Shown here piece after piece: positions 42,568-50,697 of a DNA stretch of 64,000 nt. Position numbers and translations under genes: made by a program. The stretch covers positions 62,001-126,000 of the forward strand of contig NZ_CAMYFP010000002.1 in the NCBI RefSeq assembly GCF_947255105.1. Direction: 5' to 3'. Origin of the DNA: an uncultured Campylobacter sp. GTDB lineage: Bacteria > Campylobacterota > Campylobacteria > Campylobacterales > Campylobacteraceae. The notes beneath the pieces were generated by a model, which worked only from the letters and a program-made list of their open reading frames with translations, was not told the origin of the DNA and made no database searches. How positions within the stretch are numbered: position 1 is the first letter of the stretch; each line of letters begins with the position of its first letter.

Positions 42568-43248
42568 TTAATTTTTTTGTTTTAGTTCTTTTTTAAAATA
42601 TCTATATTCACTTATTAAATTTAGTGGTATTGATAACCAAACTGATAATGGTAAATATACAACAAAGCCAAGTGCAAAAAATACATAAAATATATGAAAA
42701 GGATTATCTTCTGTCATATTATCAGAGTAATTAGCATTATGCATTAAATCATATTTATAATATATAAACATACTAATTGCTGGGAAAATTACAAAATAAA
42801 ACGCCTTATATAGTATTTTTTCATTCAGTAATTTATAAAATTTTTTGATTTGATATATAGAAACAATATAAATCAAAATAAAGATAAAATATAAAATATA
42901 TACAAATTGCAAATTGTTTTCGTTTGCATCTAAAAAAACTATGTATAGTGGAAAAATATTAAAAATGTATGGTAAAAAAAGCCGTTTTTTATTGTAAAAA
43001 TTTGTAAAATAAAATATTTTACAAAATATAATCAAAGATAAAAGCAAGACATATATTTTGTAAAAAATAGGTTCAGCTAAAGCCCCTACCGGAATTGCAA
43101 GAATTTGTACTACACCATAACTAAAATAATCAAATTTTAGCCAACTAAAATATAAAGCCAAAATCATACCAATCACAAATATAACAGCCTGAACTTTAAC
43201 TAAAAATATTCTCTTATTAATTAAATTTATCTGATTTTTATTTATCAT
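42568..43248 (-). CDS. Multispanning cassette membrane protein, copy B
   Basis: 226 residues from ATG 43248 (MINKNQINLINKRIFLVK), chosen by alignment with its paralogue at 44666; an open frame continues nine codons upstream. About six membrane segments rich in Phe/Ile/Tyr, ending SIPLNLISEYRYFKKELKQKN. Only the first ~20 and last ~25 residues agree with the paralogue; the middle differs completely. That mosaic pattern (conserved ends, variable core) suggests recombination among cassettes. No known family; candidate immunity or export partner. Confidence 0.72.
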   Translation of the reverse strand: MINKNQINLINKRIFLVKVQAVIFVIGMILALYFSWLKFDYFSYGVVQILAIPVGALAEPIFYKIYVLLLSLIIFCKIFYFTNFYNKKRLFLPYIFNIFPLYIVFLDANENNLQFVYILYFIFILIYIVSIYQIKKFYKLLNEKILYKAFYFVIFPAISMFIYYKYDLMHNANYSDNMTEDNPFHIFYVFFALGFVVYLPLSVWLSIPLNLISEYRYFKKELKQKN

Positions 43249-43369
43249 TTTTATTCTTTCACGCCACAAATTCACAACTTCTAAAATTATAAATCTTTTT
43301 AGTTATTATTTGGTTAAGTTTTATTATCTTTTTTAAATTTATATCTTTTAACGCTATTAGAGCTATCTT

Positions 43370-44059
43370 TTAAGATAACATTATTTGTTGGTTTAGTAAA
43401 TTTAAAGATATGGATTTGATACCATCATCTTTTCCTATCCAACTTGTTTTAAAAGCTACACCATCTTTGTTGTGATCAAAATATACTCCATTGCTTAAAT
43501 TTAGAGTTGAGATTTTACCATCATTATTAAGGTCAAGGGTTAGGGGGTCGTAAAGTTCAGCATCGGCTGTTGGGTTAAAGAAGTTTTTAATATTATTTAT
43601 AAAATCTAACAATAAAAATAAATCCACTTGAATATAAGGGTTATATATGACTGTCTGAAAAAAGCCATACAATATTCCATAGAAGCCATTTTTATTGGCA
43701 TTATAGTTTGGTTTCACTACTTGATCTATTATGTCAGCACTATTTAGCATATCCATTGCCTAAACAGTGCATTGAGAGCCTCTAGGCAAATCATAGTATG
43801 GCTTCTCTTCTATGCTTTTCTCTATAGATTTTTGTAATTTATCTAGTTGTTTATCACTTATTTCTATTTCATAAGCATTTTGATAATCATGTAATTTATT
43901 TTCATCATAATCATACTCGTCTTTGACGCTTCCCTTGCCATACAAACCTCTTTTATCCGGAGAAAATCCCCAATATCTAGTATTTCCACTATTGTCTGTG
44001 ACTCCTAAAAATGTATGGGGCACTCCCCAAGTATCTGTATAAATTGTAACCTTTGCCAT
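43370..44059 (-). pseudogene. His/Cys papain-like + EF-hand/RTX-like gene, copy A (in-frame TAG)
   Basis: One reading frame of 229 codons interrupted only by TAG at 43760-43762, where copy B has TGG (Trp). It encodes MAKVTIYTDTWGVPHTFLGV (His15), DEYDYDENKLHDYQNAYEIE, LPRGSQCTV (Cys97), then AMDMLNSADII, a hydrophobic linker and the truncated RTX/EF-hand tail ADAELYDPLTLDLNNDGKIS ... GKDDG. An N-terminal His followed by a GxQC-T-x-W segment is the order seen in permuted papain-like/NlpC-P60 hydrolases (LRAT, amidase effectors). Start is coupled to the lipoprotein gene (2-nt gap). Broken unless the amber codon is suppressed. Confidence 0.82.
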
Positions 44060-44060
44060 A

Positions 44061-44426
44061 TTACTTTCCTTTTGTTGTATCTAATTTTAAAACAAGCACA
44101 GGGCTTCCTTTTGGTTTTAAATTTTTGTCTATATGATTTATATTTTTATATACATTAATTTCTTTCTTTACATTTTTTAATTTTGATGCTTTAGTGAGAT
44201 TATTTAATAAAATTTCTATATCATTATCGGTAGCACCATATATATTTGATATACTAACATGTTTATCAATAGTGCCACAACTCCAAGTTCCACCTAAATG
44301 TTCAAAATTCCGTAGCTTTTCAAAAATAATTTCATTAGCTTTTTTATTGTACTCATTTCTACACTCTCTGCCTTCACATCCATATAAAAACAAAGAGAAA
44401 AGTATCAATATAATATTTTTTTTCAT
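44061..44426 (-). CDS. Cassette lipoprotein, copy A
   Basis: 121 residues from ATG 44426 (AAGGA seven bases before). Lipobox signal MKKNIILILFSLFLYGCEG (Cys17) identical to copy B, then a diverged soluble domain (NEYNKKANEIIFEKLRNFEH, TWSCGTIDKHVSISNIYG, DIEILLNNLTKASKLKNV). The shared outline (Cys pair near residues 22 and 50, IYG, then DxELxLxN) shows a common fold despite low identity. It ends at the ribosome site of the His/Cys gene. Candidate periplasmic immunity lipoprotein; function not known. Confidence 0.8.
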   Translation of the reverse strand: MKKNIILILFSLFLYGCEGRECRNEYNKKANEIIFEKLRNFEHLGGTWSCGTIDKHVSISNIYGATDNDIEILLNNLTKASKLKNVKKEINVYKNINHIDKNLKPKGSPVLVLKLDTTKGK

Positions 44427-44436
44427 TACCAAATCC

Positions 44437-44625
44437 TTAAAACAAATTCAATTTTATACTTTTAAAAACGTAATTAATAGCAAATTTTTCTACCACATAG
44501 GTATTTCCATTTATGGTAACTCTTTCGCCTACATAATGTTCTTTGTAACTATTAGCAGATAGTGCAGCTTGTTCCTTAACTTTGCCTAGTGACATATCCA
44601 TTGGTTTTTTAGATAGAAAATCCAT
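44437..44625 (-). CDS. Small cassette protein, copy A (62 aa)
   Basis: 62 codons: MDFLSKKPMDMSLGKVKEQA, then ALSANSYKEHYVGERVTING and NTYVVEKFAINYVFKSIKLN. AAAGGA precedes the start. No signal peptide or membrane segment. The central part (VGERVTINGNTYVVEKF) looks like a small beta-hairpin. It could be a stand-alone adaptor or the amputated N-terminus of a larger lipase-like effector. Copy B has the same ends minus 12 codons. Confidence 0.65.
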   Translation of the reverse strand: MDFLSKKPMDMSLGKVKEQAALSANSYKEHYVGERVTINGNTYVVEKFAINYVFKSIKLNLF

Positions 44626-44665
44626 TATTTATCCTTTGTTTTAAATTTTAGTTTTATTGATTTAG

Positions 44666-45283
44666 TTAATTTTTTTGTTTTAGTTCTTTTTTAAAATATC
44701 TATATTCACTTATTAAATTTAGTGGTATTGATAATAAAAATACAAAAAATGTAAATATTGAAAAAATTATCAATAAAGGCATTAGACCCATAACAAAGTT
44801 ATGCGGAAATTTAACTTCATCTAGTAATCTTAGTCCATATAGCACAAACATGCAAAATGAAGTAACATTTATATATATAAATGTTTTAAACAGATGTTGC
44901 TCTTGCAGTTTATTTAAAAAAATATAAATAAAATATAATGATAAACAAAAACATAAAATGCAAATAATAAAAAATATAAAACTAGGACTTATGCTATCAT
45001 CTATTGAATACATTTCATATGTAGATGTTATGTTTAAAAATACAATAAAAAGATATCTATTGAAAATTTGATAATTTTCAAAATAAAATGCCTTACAAAA
45101 TAAAATCAATGCAAAAAATAAAAAATATATCTTGAAAAATTGAAATTTTATTACCAAATCATCACCAAAATAATATGCACCAAATATAACAGCAACAATA
45201 CACAAGAAATATATCATAACCTGTATTTTAACTAAAAAAATTCTTTTGTTATTTAGCGATATTTGAGATTTTTCATTTAGCAT
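44666..45283 (-). CDS. Multispanning cassette membrane protein, copy A
   Basis: 205 residues, about six membrane segments, start MLNEKSQISLNNKRIFLVK with AAAGGA before it. Ends SIPLNLISEYRYFKKELKQKN, identical to copy B. The interior is unrelated in detail to copy B. The downstream noncoding stretch and the small gene are almost identical at DNA level to those at 42375-42640, showing recent duplication or gene conversion. Unknown function. Confidence 0.72.
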   Translation of the reverse strand: MLNEKSQISLNNKRIFLVKIQVMIYFLCIVAVIFGAYYFGDDLVIKFQFFKIYFLFFALILFCKAFYFENYQIFNRYLFIVFLNITSTYEMYSIDDSISPSFIFFIICILCFCLSLYFIYIFLNKLQEQHLFKTFIYINVTSFCMFVLYGLRLLDEVKFPHNFVMGLMPLLIIFSIFTFFVFLLSIPLNLISEYRYFKKELKQKN

Positions 45284-45624
45284 CTTTTTCCTTTACGCTA
45301 CAAATTTATAACTTTTAAAATTATAAATCTTTTTAGTTATTATTTGGTTAAGCTTTATTATCTTTTTTATAGTATCAGCTTTTAAGTATATCAGCTACTA
45401 ATGAAGTAGTGTTATCATCTCTTTTAAAACGAGATATAAGAGTAGCTTTGTTGTCATTTGGAATACTGGAGTTATTTGACTGATTGTTTAAAGTACTATT
45501 TAAATTTAGGTTATTATTTGAGATATTGGAATTTATATGGTTGTTGTGATTTTTAATATTTGCTATTATTATAGTTGTGGTTATAGCACTAGTTTTAATT
45601 TTTTAGTATTAAAGGGAAATCACT
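45284..45624. other. Intergenic gap with boundary repeat and Asn-rich remnant
   Basis: The left part is the third copy of the cassette boundary repeat. On minus, an open stretch without a start codon (about 45600 to 45380) reads IKNHNNHINSNISNNN, LNNQSNNSSIPNDNK and LISRFKRDDNTTSLVADILKS then stop. It is asparagine-rich, like the tail of a surface or secreted protein, and is probably debris. Ribosome site AAAGGGA for the next plus gene lies at the right end. Confidence 0.45.
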
Positions 45625-46023
45625 ATGAAAAAGTTAGTTTTGTTTTTGGCGTTTTTAACTTTTGGCTTTAGTTATGATGTTTGCGAAGAAAAGACTATGA
45701 GAGATGTAGTCAATACTATAAATAGGCAAACGCCAATGGGCATAGATATGCTCACTACACTTTTAAATTTGACTTGCATCAATAATACTTTTTACTATAG
45801 ATATACTATTCATGATGCTAACGGTATAAAATTTAGTGAACTGAACAACTATGAAAAAGGAGAATTAAATAAATCAATGTATGAGCAGATTGTAAATAGC
45901 TATTGCTCTACTCCAGAAACATTAAAAATGTTTAATACTTTGGACAAAGTTGTTTTTAATTATTATTTAGAAAATGGAACTTTTTTTATGAAAATCGAAA
46001 TAGAAAAAAGTGATTGTTATTAA
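45625..46023 (+). CDS. Exported cysteine-containing protein of unknown function
   Basis: 132 residues: signal peptide MKKLVLFLAFLTFGFS, then a small domain with four cysteines including CEEKTMRDVVNTINRQTP, NLTCINNTFYYRYTI, VNSYCSTPETLKMF and a C-terminal FFMKIEIEKSDCY. I know the pattern (N-INxxxP, YxY, Cys-S/N-x-P-E/x-L, then x-I-xxxDC at the end) from many short periplasmic hypothetical proteins of proteobacteria, often near secretion or toxin loci, but cannot name a function. It opens a two-gene plus-strand unit diverging from the cassettes. Confidence 0.75.
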   Translation: MKKLVLFLAFLTFGFSYDVCEEKTMRDVVNTINRQTPMGIDMLTTLLNLTCINNTFYYRYTIHDANGIKFSELNNYEKGELNKSMYEQIVNSYCSTPETLKMFNTLDKVVFNYYLENGTFFMKIEIEKSDCY

Positions 46024-46035
46024 AGTGAAGTTGTT

Positions 46036-46320
46036 GTGAAAAAATTGGTTTTGCTTATGTTTATGACTAGCTTTAGTTTTGGTTGTTATAAGCCATGGGT
46101 ACCGAATTGTGTTGATAATTATGGTGGCTTTAACTCAAATAGTAATTTTGATATTTGTAAAAGTGAGGTTGAAAACTATTTGGAAGATGTGCAAAGATAT
46201 GTAAAGTGTATTACAGATGAAGCAGAAGATGATATAAAGAAAGCCATAGAAGAGCAAAATGAAGTCATAAAAAATTTAACTGCAAAGCAAGTGGCGATAG
46301 TTATTGTTATTAACCTTTAA
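46036..46320 (+). CDS. Small exported protein of unknown function
   Basis: 94 residues, GTG start 12 nt after the previous stop. Signal peptide MKKLVLLMFMTSFSFG followed at once by Cys (possible but imperfect lipobox), then a Cys-containing domain (CYKPWVPNCVDNYGGF, FDICKSEVENYLED, RYVKCITDEAEDD) with an acidic helix. The extreme C-terminus (AKQVAIVIVINL) is hydrophobic and may be off-frame relative to an ancestor. The coupling suggests the two exported proteins work together. Confidence 0.65.
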   Translation: MKKLVLLMFMTSFSFGCYKPWVPNCVDNYGGFNSNSNFDICKSEVENYLEDVQRYVKCITDEAEDDIKKAIEEQNEVIKNLTAKQVAIVIVINL

Positions 46321-46462
46321 GCCTTTTTTCTCTATCTCTAAAATAAGGCATTAAATTGATAGTATTTTTTGATTATGTGGAAAAGAAGCACTACATATTT
46401 GATGGCTCAGGACTTTTCCACTAAATTTAAAGCTAGATTTGTATCCTCTGTTATAAAAAAAT

Positions 46463-47803
46463 TTAAAACTCAAAACCAAAATTTGAGCCTTTATTAAATT
46501 CACTTTTAATTATAAAATTAAAATTATGTATTTTTAAAATTTGCTTTACTATGTAAAGTCCCAATCCAAAAGAGTTATCCCAGTTATTTTTACTTACTCT
46601 AAAATATCTTTTTGTTATTAAATTTAAGTTTTCTTCTTCTATTCCTATTCCTCTATCTTTTACAAAAAAAGAGTGTTCATTTATCTGTAAAATAACTTCA
46701 TCATTTGAATATTTCAAAGCATTTTCACTTAGATTTAATATAACTTGTTTTATTAAAATTTTATCAGCTTTTATTAAAGTATCGTTGCCGCTTATTAAAA
46801 TATTTCTATCTTTATACTTTTCTAAAAGCTCGTTTTTAACATCTTTTACAATTTCTTTTAAGTTAAACTCATTGATATTTAAAGTAATTTCTTTTTGGGT
46901 GAAGGAGAGTTTTATCTTATCAACTAAATTTACTATTTTTTGTGAGTTTTTTATGATTTTTTCTATAAATTTATTTTTAAACTCTTCACTCATTAAGGAA
47001 TCATTTTTTAAAGTATCAGATGAAGCTTTTATAATGGCAACCGGGTTTTTAAACTCATGCGAAATAGCACTTAATATCCCTTCAAGCTGAGTATTTTTAA
47101 GACGAATTTTAGCAGCTTTTTGATTTAATTTTTTATCAAGTTTTATTATATCAATTTTAACTTGATTGAGTTTTTTATATATTAAGTCAATCTCTTTTAT
47201 AAATGAATTTGAAATATTAAAGGAGTAATCTTTTTTAGAAATTTTATCTAAAAAGAAATTTATCTTTACTATCTCTTTTCCTATAATTTTGCTAAAAGTT
47301 CTATTTATTAAATATGTTAAAATTAAAAAAATAATGAAAATTAAAAATAGTTTTAAAAAAAGATTTTTTAAATTTATATAGCTATTTTCTAGGTTTGTAG
47401 CAACAACTATTACATATGATTTATTTGATATTTTAACGCTACTTGCTTCATATATTATTGGTTGTTTATTTATATAGTCAAAATCGGTTTTATTTATCAC
47501 GTTTTTAAGTCCTAAAAAAATATCAAGCTTTATTATTTCATTGTTGCTTAGTGTAAATTTACCTAAATCTTCATCAAAAACTGCAATATAGGTATCTGTT
47601 TTTAGTGCCAGACCTTTTATAAAATCGTCTGATAAATTTCCTGGAGTTATGCTTAAAATTTCTTTTATAGTATTAAGTTTATTTACTGCTTTTTCATAGT
47701 TTCTTTCTTTATCAGCCTTATAGGTAAAAAAAGAAAAGCTAAAAAACATAATCAAAAAAATAGTTATGAAATTTATAAAAAAAATTTGATAGATTTTTAA
47801 CAA
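46463..47803 (-). CDS. phosS: Sensor histidine kinase of the phosphate regulon
   Basis: 446 residues. Two membrane helices near residues 5-27 and 150-167 flank a periplasmic sensor of ~120 residues. The cytoplasmic part has the H-box ISHEFKNPVAIIKAS, N-box LILNLSENALKY, G1 VKDRGIGIEEENL and G2 FGLGLYIVKQI. It overlaps the response-regulator gene by 7 nt. Placement next to pstSCAB with a Pho box is the basis for calling it PhosS, the Campylobacter counterpart of PhoR, which senses low phosphate. Upstream, at 46321-46462, I see only a short open stretch (FDYVEKKHYIFDGSGLFH). Confidence 0.82.
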   Translation of the reverse strand: MLKIYQIFFINFITIFLIMFFSFSFFTYKADKERNYEKAVNKLNTIKEILSITPGNLSDDFIKGLALKTDTYIAVFDEDLGKFTLSNNEIIKLDIFLGLKNVINKTDFDYINKQPIIYEASSVKISNKSYVIVVATNLENSYINLKNLFLKLFLIFIIFLILTYLINRTFSKIIGKEIVKINFFLDKISKKDYSFNISNSFIKEIDLIYKKLNQVKIDIIKLDKKLNQKAAKIRLKNTQLEGILSAISHEFKNPVAIIKASSDTLKNDSLMSEEFKNKFIEKIIKNSQKIVNLVDKIKLSFTQKEITLNINEFNLKEIVKDVKNELLEKYKDRNILISGNDTLIKADKILIKQVILNLSENALKYSNDEVILQINEHSFFVKDRGIGIEEENLNLITKRYFRVSKNNWDNSFGLGLYIVKQILKIHNFNFIIKSEFNKGSNFGFEF

Positions 47804-48462
47804 AGCATATATCCTTCACCTCTAATTGATTTTATATATTTTTTTTCTTTTGTTGGATCAATTTTTTCACGAAGTCTTTTTATAGCAATATTTACTGTTT
47901 TTTCGCTTGAGTTTTCATCATTCCAAATCGCACTTAAAAGATAGTCTCTTGTGAGTAAAATATTTTTATTTTTTATAAACTCAACAAGTAAATTTGTCTC
48001 TAATTTAGTTAGCTCAACATTTGTGTTGCCAATTAAAACTTCAGCATTTGTTAAATTTATAAAAATATCTTTAAATTTATAAATATCTGCTTTTTTATTT
48101 GTTCTTTTTAGAACGGCTTTGATTCTTGCAAGTAGATTATCCATTTCAAAAGGCTTTGTTATATAGTCATCGCCTCCTGCTTCAAAACCCTCAAGCTGCT
48201 CATTCATAGAAGTTTTAGCACTTAAAAAAATTACTGAATTATTGTATCCTTTAAGTCTTAAATTCTTAATAAACTCACTTCCCTCGATGCCTGGTAAGTT
48301 TCTATCTACTATTAACAAATCAACATTTTCTTCATTTAAAAGTTGCTCAATTTTAGAAGTGTTTAAAAAACCAAGTACTTCATAGCCTGCTTTTGTAAGA
48401 TTATACTCAAGAAGATCTAGCATATCCTCTTCATCATCAATTACTACAATTAAACTTTCCAA
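47797..48462 (-). CDS. phosR: Phosphate-regulon response regulator (OmpR family)
   Basis: 221 residues. Receiver domain: acidic pocket VVIDDEED, phospho-acceptor Asp53 in LLIVDRNLPG, FLSAKTS, and Lys in YITKPF. Winged-helix output domain: LLVEFIKNKNILLTRDYLL and SSEKTVNIAIKRLREKI, then YIKSIRGEGYML. Transcribed with phosS, divergently from pst. It should bind the Pho box before pstS and switch on phosphate uptake. Confidence 0.88.
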   Translation of the reverse strand: MESLIVVIDDEEDMLDLLEYNLTKAGYEVLGFLNTSKIEQLLNEENVDLLIVDRNLPGIEGSEFIKNLRLKGYNNSVIFLSAKTSMNEQLEGFEAGGDDYITKPFEMDNLLARIKAVLKRTNKKADIYKFKDIFINLTNAEVLIGNTNVELTKLETNLLVEFIKNKNILLTRDYLLSAIWNDENSSEKTVNIAIKRLREKIDPTKEKKYIKSIRGEGYMLC

Positions 48463-48488
48463 AACAAAACCTTTTTAAATGTAGCTAG

Positions 48489-48602
48489 TCAAGGTTGAGC
48501 GATACTTTGCATCCAAGAGCCAATTAGCGAGACATTCATACCAATCCAGTAAATTTTAAAATTTTTAAATTTAAAAGAAGCCAAATGCTTAAGATTATTC
48601 AT
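48489..48602 (-). pseudogene. N-terminal remnant of an MFS transporter
   Basis: From ATG 48602: MNNLKHLASFKFKNFKIYWI, then GMNVSLIGSWMQSIAQP, then a stop. The phrase 'YW.G..VSLIGSWMQS.AQ.W' is the first helix of MFS_3/EntS-type exporters, which normally continue with W where this has TGA. Nothing further is recognisable. A gene scar in the phosR-pstS gap. Confidence 0.55.
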
Positions 48603-48657
48603 AGACAAATTATAGCTAAATTTCATCAAATTAAGCTAAAAGCGATATTTAATTAAA

Positions 48658-48673
48658 GTTTCCAAAAAGTTAT
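48658..48673 (+). promoter_or_regulatory. Pho box upstream of pstS
   Basis: GTTTCCAAAAAGTTAT resembles the Campylobacter PhosR site GTTTCNAAAANGTTTC (first half and A4 core perfect, second half partly degenerate). It lies 45 nt before the pstS start, where it would replace a -35 element; TTTACAAT at about 48681 may act as the -10. Confidence 0.65.
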
Positions 48674-48718
48674 AAAGTTTTTTTACAATTGCTTCAAATT
48701 TTAGAAAAAGGATAAAAA

Positions 48719-49744
48719 ATGGTAAAAAAATTAGCTATTTTAGCAGTCGCTTCGGCATTTGTTTTTTCAAATTTGAGTGCAAATGACAAAATTTCAGGTC
48801 AAGGTGCAACTTTTCCAATGCCCGTTTATAAAGAGTGGGCAAAACTATACTACAAAGATACAAAAAATCAAGTAACTTATAGTGGTGGTGGAAGTGGAAA
48901 AGGAGTAAGTGCTATAACTGATAGAAATGGAAATTTTGGTGGAACTGACGCAGCTTTAACAAAAGAAGAATTAAAAGAGAAAAAACTTTTACAATTCCCA
49001 GGAGTTACAGGAAGTGTTGTGTTAGCTTATAACATAAATGGTATAAAAGATCATGAATTAAAGCTTGATGGCAAAGCAGTTGCAGGAATATTTAGCGGAA
49101 AAATCACAAAATGGGATGATGCATACCTAAAAGAGCTTAATCCAAATTTAAAACTTCCTGCTGCAGACATAGTCCCAGTTGTAAGAAGTGAATCAAGTGG
49201 AACGACATTTAACTTTACGAGCTATTTAGCAAGAGCAGATGAAGAGTGGGCTAAAAATTACGGTGCTGCAAAAACAATTAATTGGGGTGCAAAAGTAACT
49301 CCAGCTCAAGGAAATCCACTTGTAGCAAAAACAATAAAACAAACTTCAAACTCAATTGGATATATTGAATACGCTTATAAAGTTCAAGAAAACTTAGCTG
49401 CAGCAACTCTAAAAACAAAAAATGGTGACTGGGCCCAGCCAACAAAAGAAAACTTTGATCGTGCTGCATTAAATTCAAATTTCAGCATTGATGAGCATTT
49501 TTATGATGTTTTAGCATATAGTGCTGGTGAGAAATCATATCCGATAGTTGCAGCAACATTTATCGTTTTACCAAGTGATAATGCCAAAGATGGTAAAAAA
49601 GTAACTAAATTTTTTAAATGGGCATTTACAAGCCAAAAAGCTAAAAAAGCAGCTACTGATTTAGGATATTTACCACTTCCTGATGATACCGTTAAGATGA
49701 TTGAAGAGTATTGGAAAAAATACAACATTCAACCAAATAACTAA
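48719..49744 (+). CDS. pstS: Phosphate-binding periplasmic protein
   Basis: 341 residues with signal peptide (MVKKLAILAVASAFVFSNLSA). It starts ISGQGATFPMPVYKEWAKLY, has YSGGGSGKGVSAI, GGTDAAL and SESSGTTFNFTSYLA, the phosphate-binding loops of PstS, and NSIGYIEYAYK. It delivers phosphate to PstCA. A Pho box precedes it, an AAAAAGG ribosome site is present, and a hairpin follows its stop, which probably keeps its transcript more abundant than the permease genes. Confidence 0.97.
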   Translation: MVKKLAILAVASAFVFSNLSANDKISGQGATFPMPVYKEWAKLYYKDTKNQVTYSGGGSGKGVSAITDRNGNFGGTDAALTKEELKEKKLLQFPGVTGSVVLAYNINGIKDHELKLDGKAVAGIFSGKITKWDDAYLKELNPNLKLPAADIVPVVRSESSGTTFNFTSYLARADEEWAKNYGAAKTINWGAKVTPAQGNPLVAKTIKQTSNSIGYIEYAYKVQENLAAATLKTKNGDWAQPTKENFDRAALNSNFSIDEHFYDVLAYSAGEKSYPIVAATFIVLPSDNAKDGKKVTKFFKWAFTSQKAKKAATDLGYLPLPDDTVKMIEEYWKKYNIQPNN

Positions 49745-49753
49745 ATTTAAAAA

Positions 49754-49777
49754 CTCTCTGTGAATTCTCGCAGAGAG
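49754..49777 (+). promoter_or_regulatory. Intercistronic hairpin between pstS and pstC
   Basis: CTCTCTGTGA and TCGCAGAGAG pair over 10 bp (one G-U) with a 4-nt loop, without a U-run. Such hairpins after a binding-protein gene usually stabilise the upstream mRNA or partly terminate transcription. Confidence 0.6.
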
Positions 49778-49802
49778 CTATAAGCTCACAAAAAGGTTTA
49801 TA

Positions 49803-50684
49803 ATGACAGGTTTTCAGCGCCATGCTTTAAGAAATGAAAAAATATTCTCATTTTTTGCAAAATTGTCTTCAATTTTAGTTTTAATTATTTTACTTATTAT
49901 TTTTCTAACACTTTTTTATAGAGCACTCCCTGCTATAAATGAATTTAGGTTAGGGTTTTTATTTGATTCTACTTGGGATGTGGCAAATAAGCGTCTCGGT
50001 GGTGCAGCTGCTATATTTGGAACGATAGTTTCAACATTTATAGCTATGCTTTTAGCTATGCCTGTTGCTATTGGTATAGCTATATTTTTAACAGAAATTG
50101 CTCCATTTAGAGTTAGGACTTTTTTTAGTGTAAATATTGAATTACTAGCGGCAATTCCCTCTATTGTTTATGGAATGTGGGGTTTTTTATATTTTGTTCC
50201 TTTTGTTCAAAAGCTTTTTGGAGGAACTGGGCTTGGGCTTTTAACTGGTGGACTTGTTTTATCAATTATGATTCTGCCATTTATTGCCTCAGTTACAAGA
50301 GATAGTATGGAAACAACTCCATCCATTTTAAAAGAATCAGCTTATGCCTTAGGTGCTACTAAATTCGATGTTATAAAAAATGTTATTTTTCCATATGCAA
50401 AAGCAGGAATTATTGGTTCAATTATTTTAGCTTTAGGTAGAGCTTTTGGTGAGACTATGGCTGTTGCGTTTTTGCTTGGTGGAATTTCTGTTATTCCTGG
50501 CAATATTTCAGATCCAGCAACAAGTATCCCAGTAACACTTGCTTTACAATTTGGCGAGGCAATGGGAATGCCTGTTTATGAAAGTTCAATGTATTATTTA
50601 GCGCTTATTTTATTTGTAATTAGCTTTATTACGATTGCAGTTGCAAAGTTTGCGCTACTTAGAAAGAAAAGGGTAGTAAAATGA
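49803..50684 (+). CDS. pstC: Phosphate ABC transporter permease PstC
   Basis: 293 residues, six membrane segments. PstC features: a long periplasmic stretch after helix 1 (FDSTWDVANKRLGGAAAIFGTIVST), ELLAAIPSIVYGMWGF, the EAA loop LKESAYALGATKFDVIKNVIFPYAKAG, and GRAFGETMAVAFLLG. Pairs with PstA as the inner-membrane channel. Second gene of the pst operon, 58 nt after pstS. Confidence 0.96.
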   Translation: MTGFQRHALRNEKIFSFFAKLSSILVLIILLIIFLTLFYRALPAINEFRLGFLFDSTWDVANKRLGGAAAIFGTIVSTFIAMLLAMPVAIGIAIFLTEIAPFRVRTFFSVNIELLAAIPSIVYGMWGFLYFVPFVQKLFGGTGLGLLTGGLVLSIMILPFIASVTRDSMETTPSILKESAYALGATKFDVIKNVIFPYAKAGIIGSIILALGRAFGETMAVAFLLGGISVIPGNISDPATSIPVTLALQFGEAMGMPVYESSMYYLALILFVISFITIAVAKFALLRKKRVVK

Positions 50685-50697
50685 AAAAGGCATCAAA

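Larger units (their letters stand above)
41177..45370 (-). repeat. Tandem ~2.1-kb cassette duplication with three boundary repeats
   Basis: A boundary sequence of ~80-125 nt (ACGCCACAAATTTATAACTT, then TTTTAAAATTATAAA, TTTTTAGTTAT, TTTGGTTA) recurs at about 41177-41265, 43256-43335 and 45290-45370, each just upstream of a membrane-protein gene. A second block covering the small gene and the membrane-gene 3' end recurs at 42375-42640 and 44437-44735. Spacing is about 2.04-2.1 kb. Confidence 0.8.
40532..46320. other. AT-rich genomic island of duplicated effector/immunity-like cassettes
   Basis: Ten or so small genes or fragments, mostly on minus, with lower GC than the flanks and no housekeeping members. 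Two tandem ~2.1-kb cassettes are followed by partial ones. The left edge coincides with the 3' end of tRNA-Glu, the usual attachment site for integrative elements, but no integrase or second copy of the tRNA end was found in the window. The right edge is taken as the last unusual gene before phosS. Confidence 0.55.
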
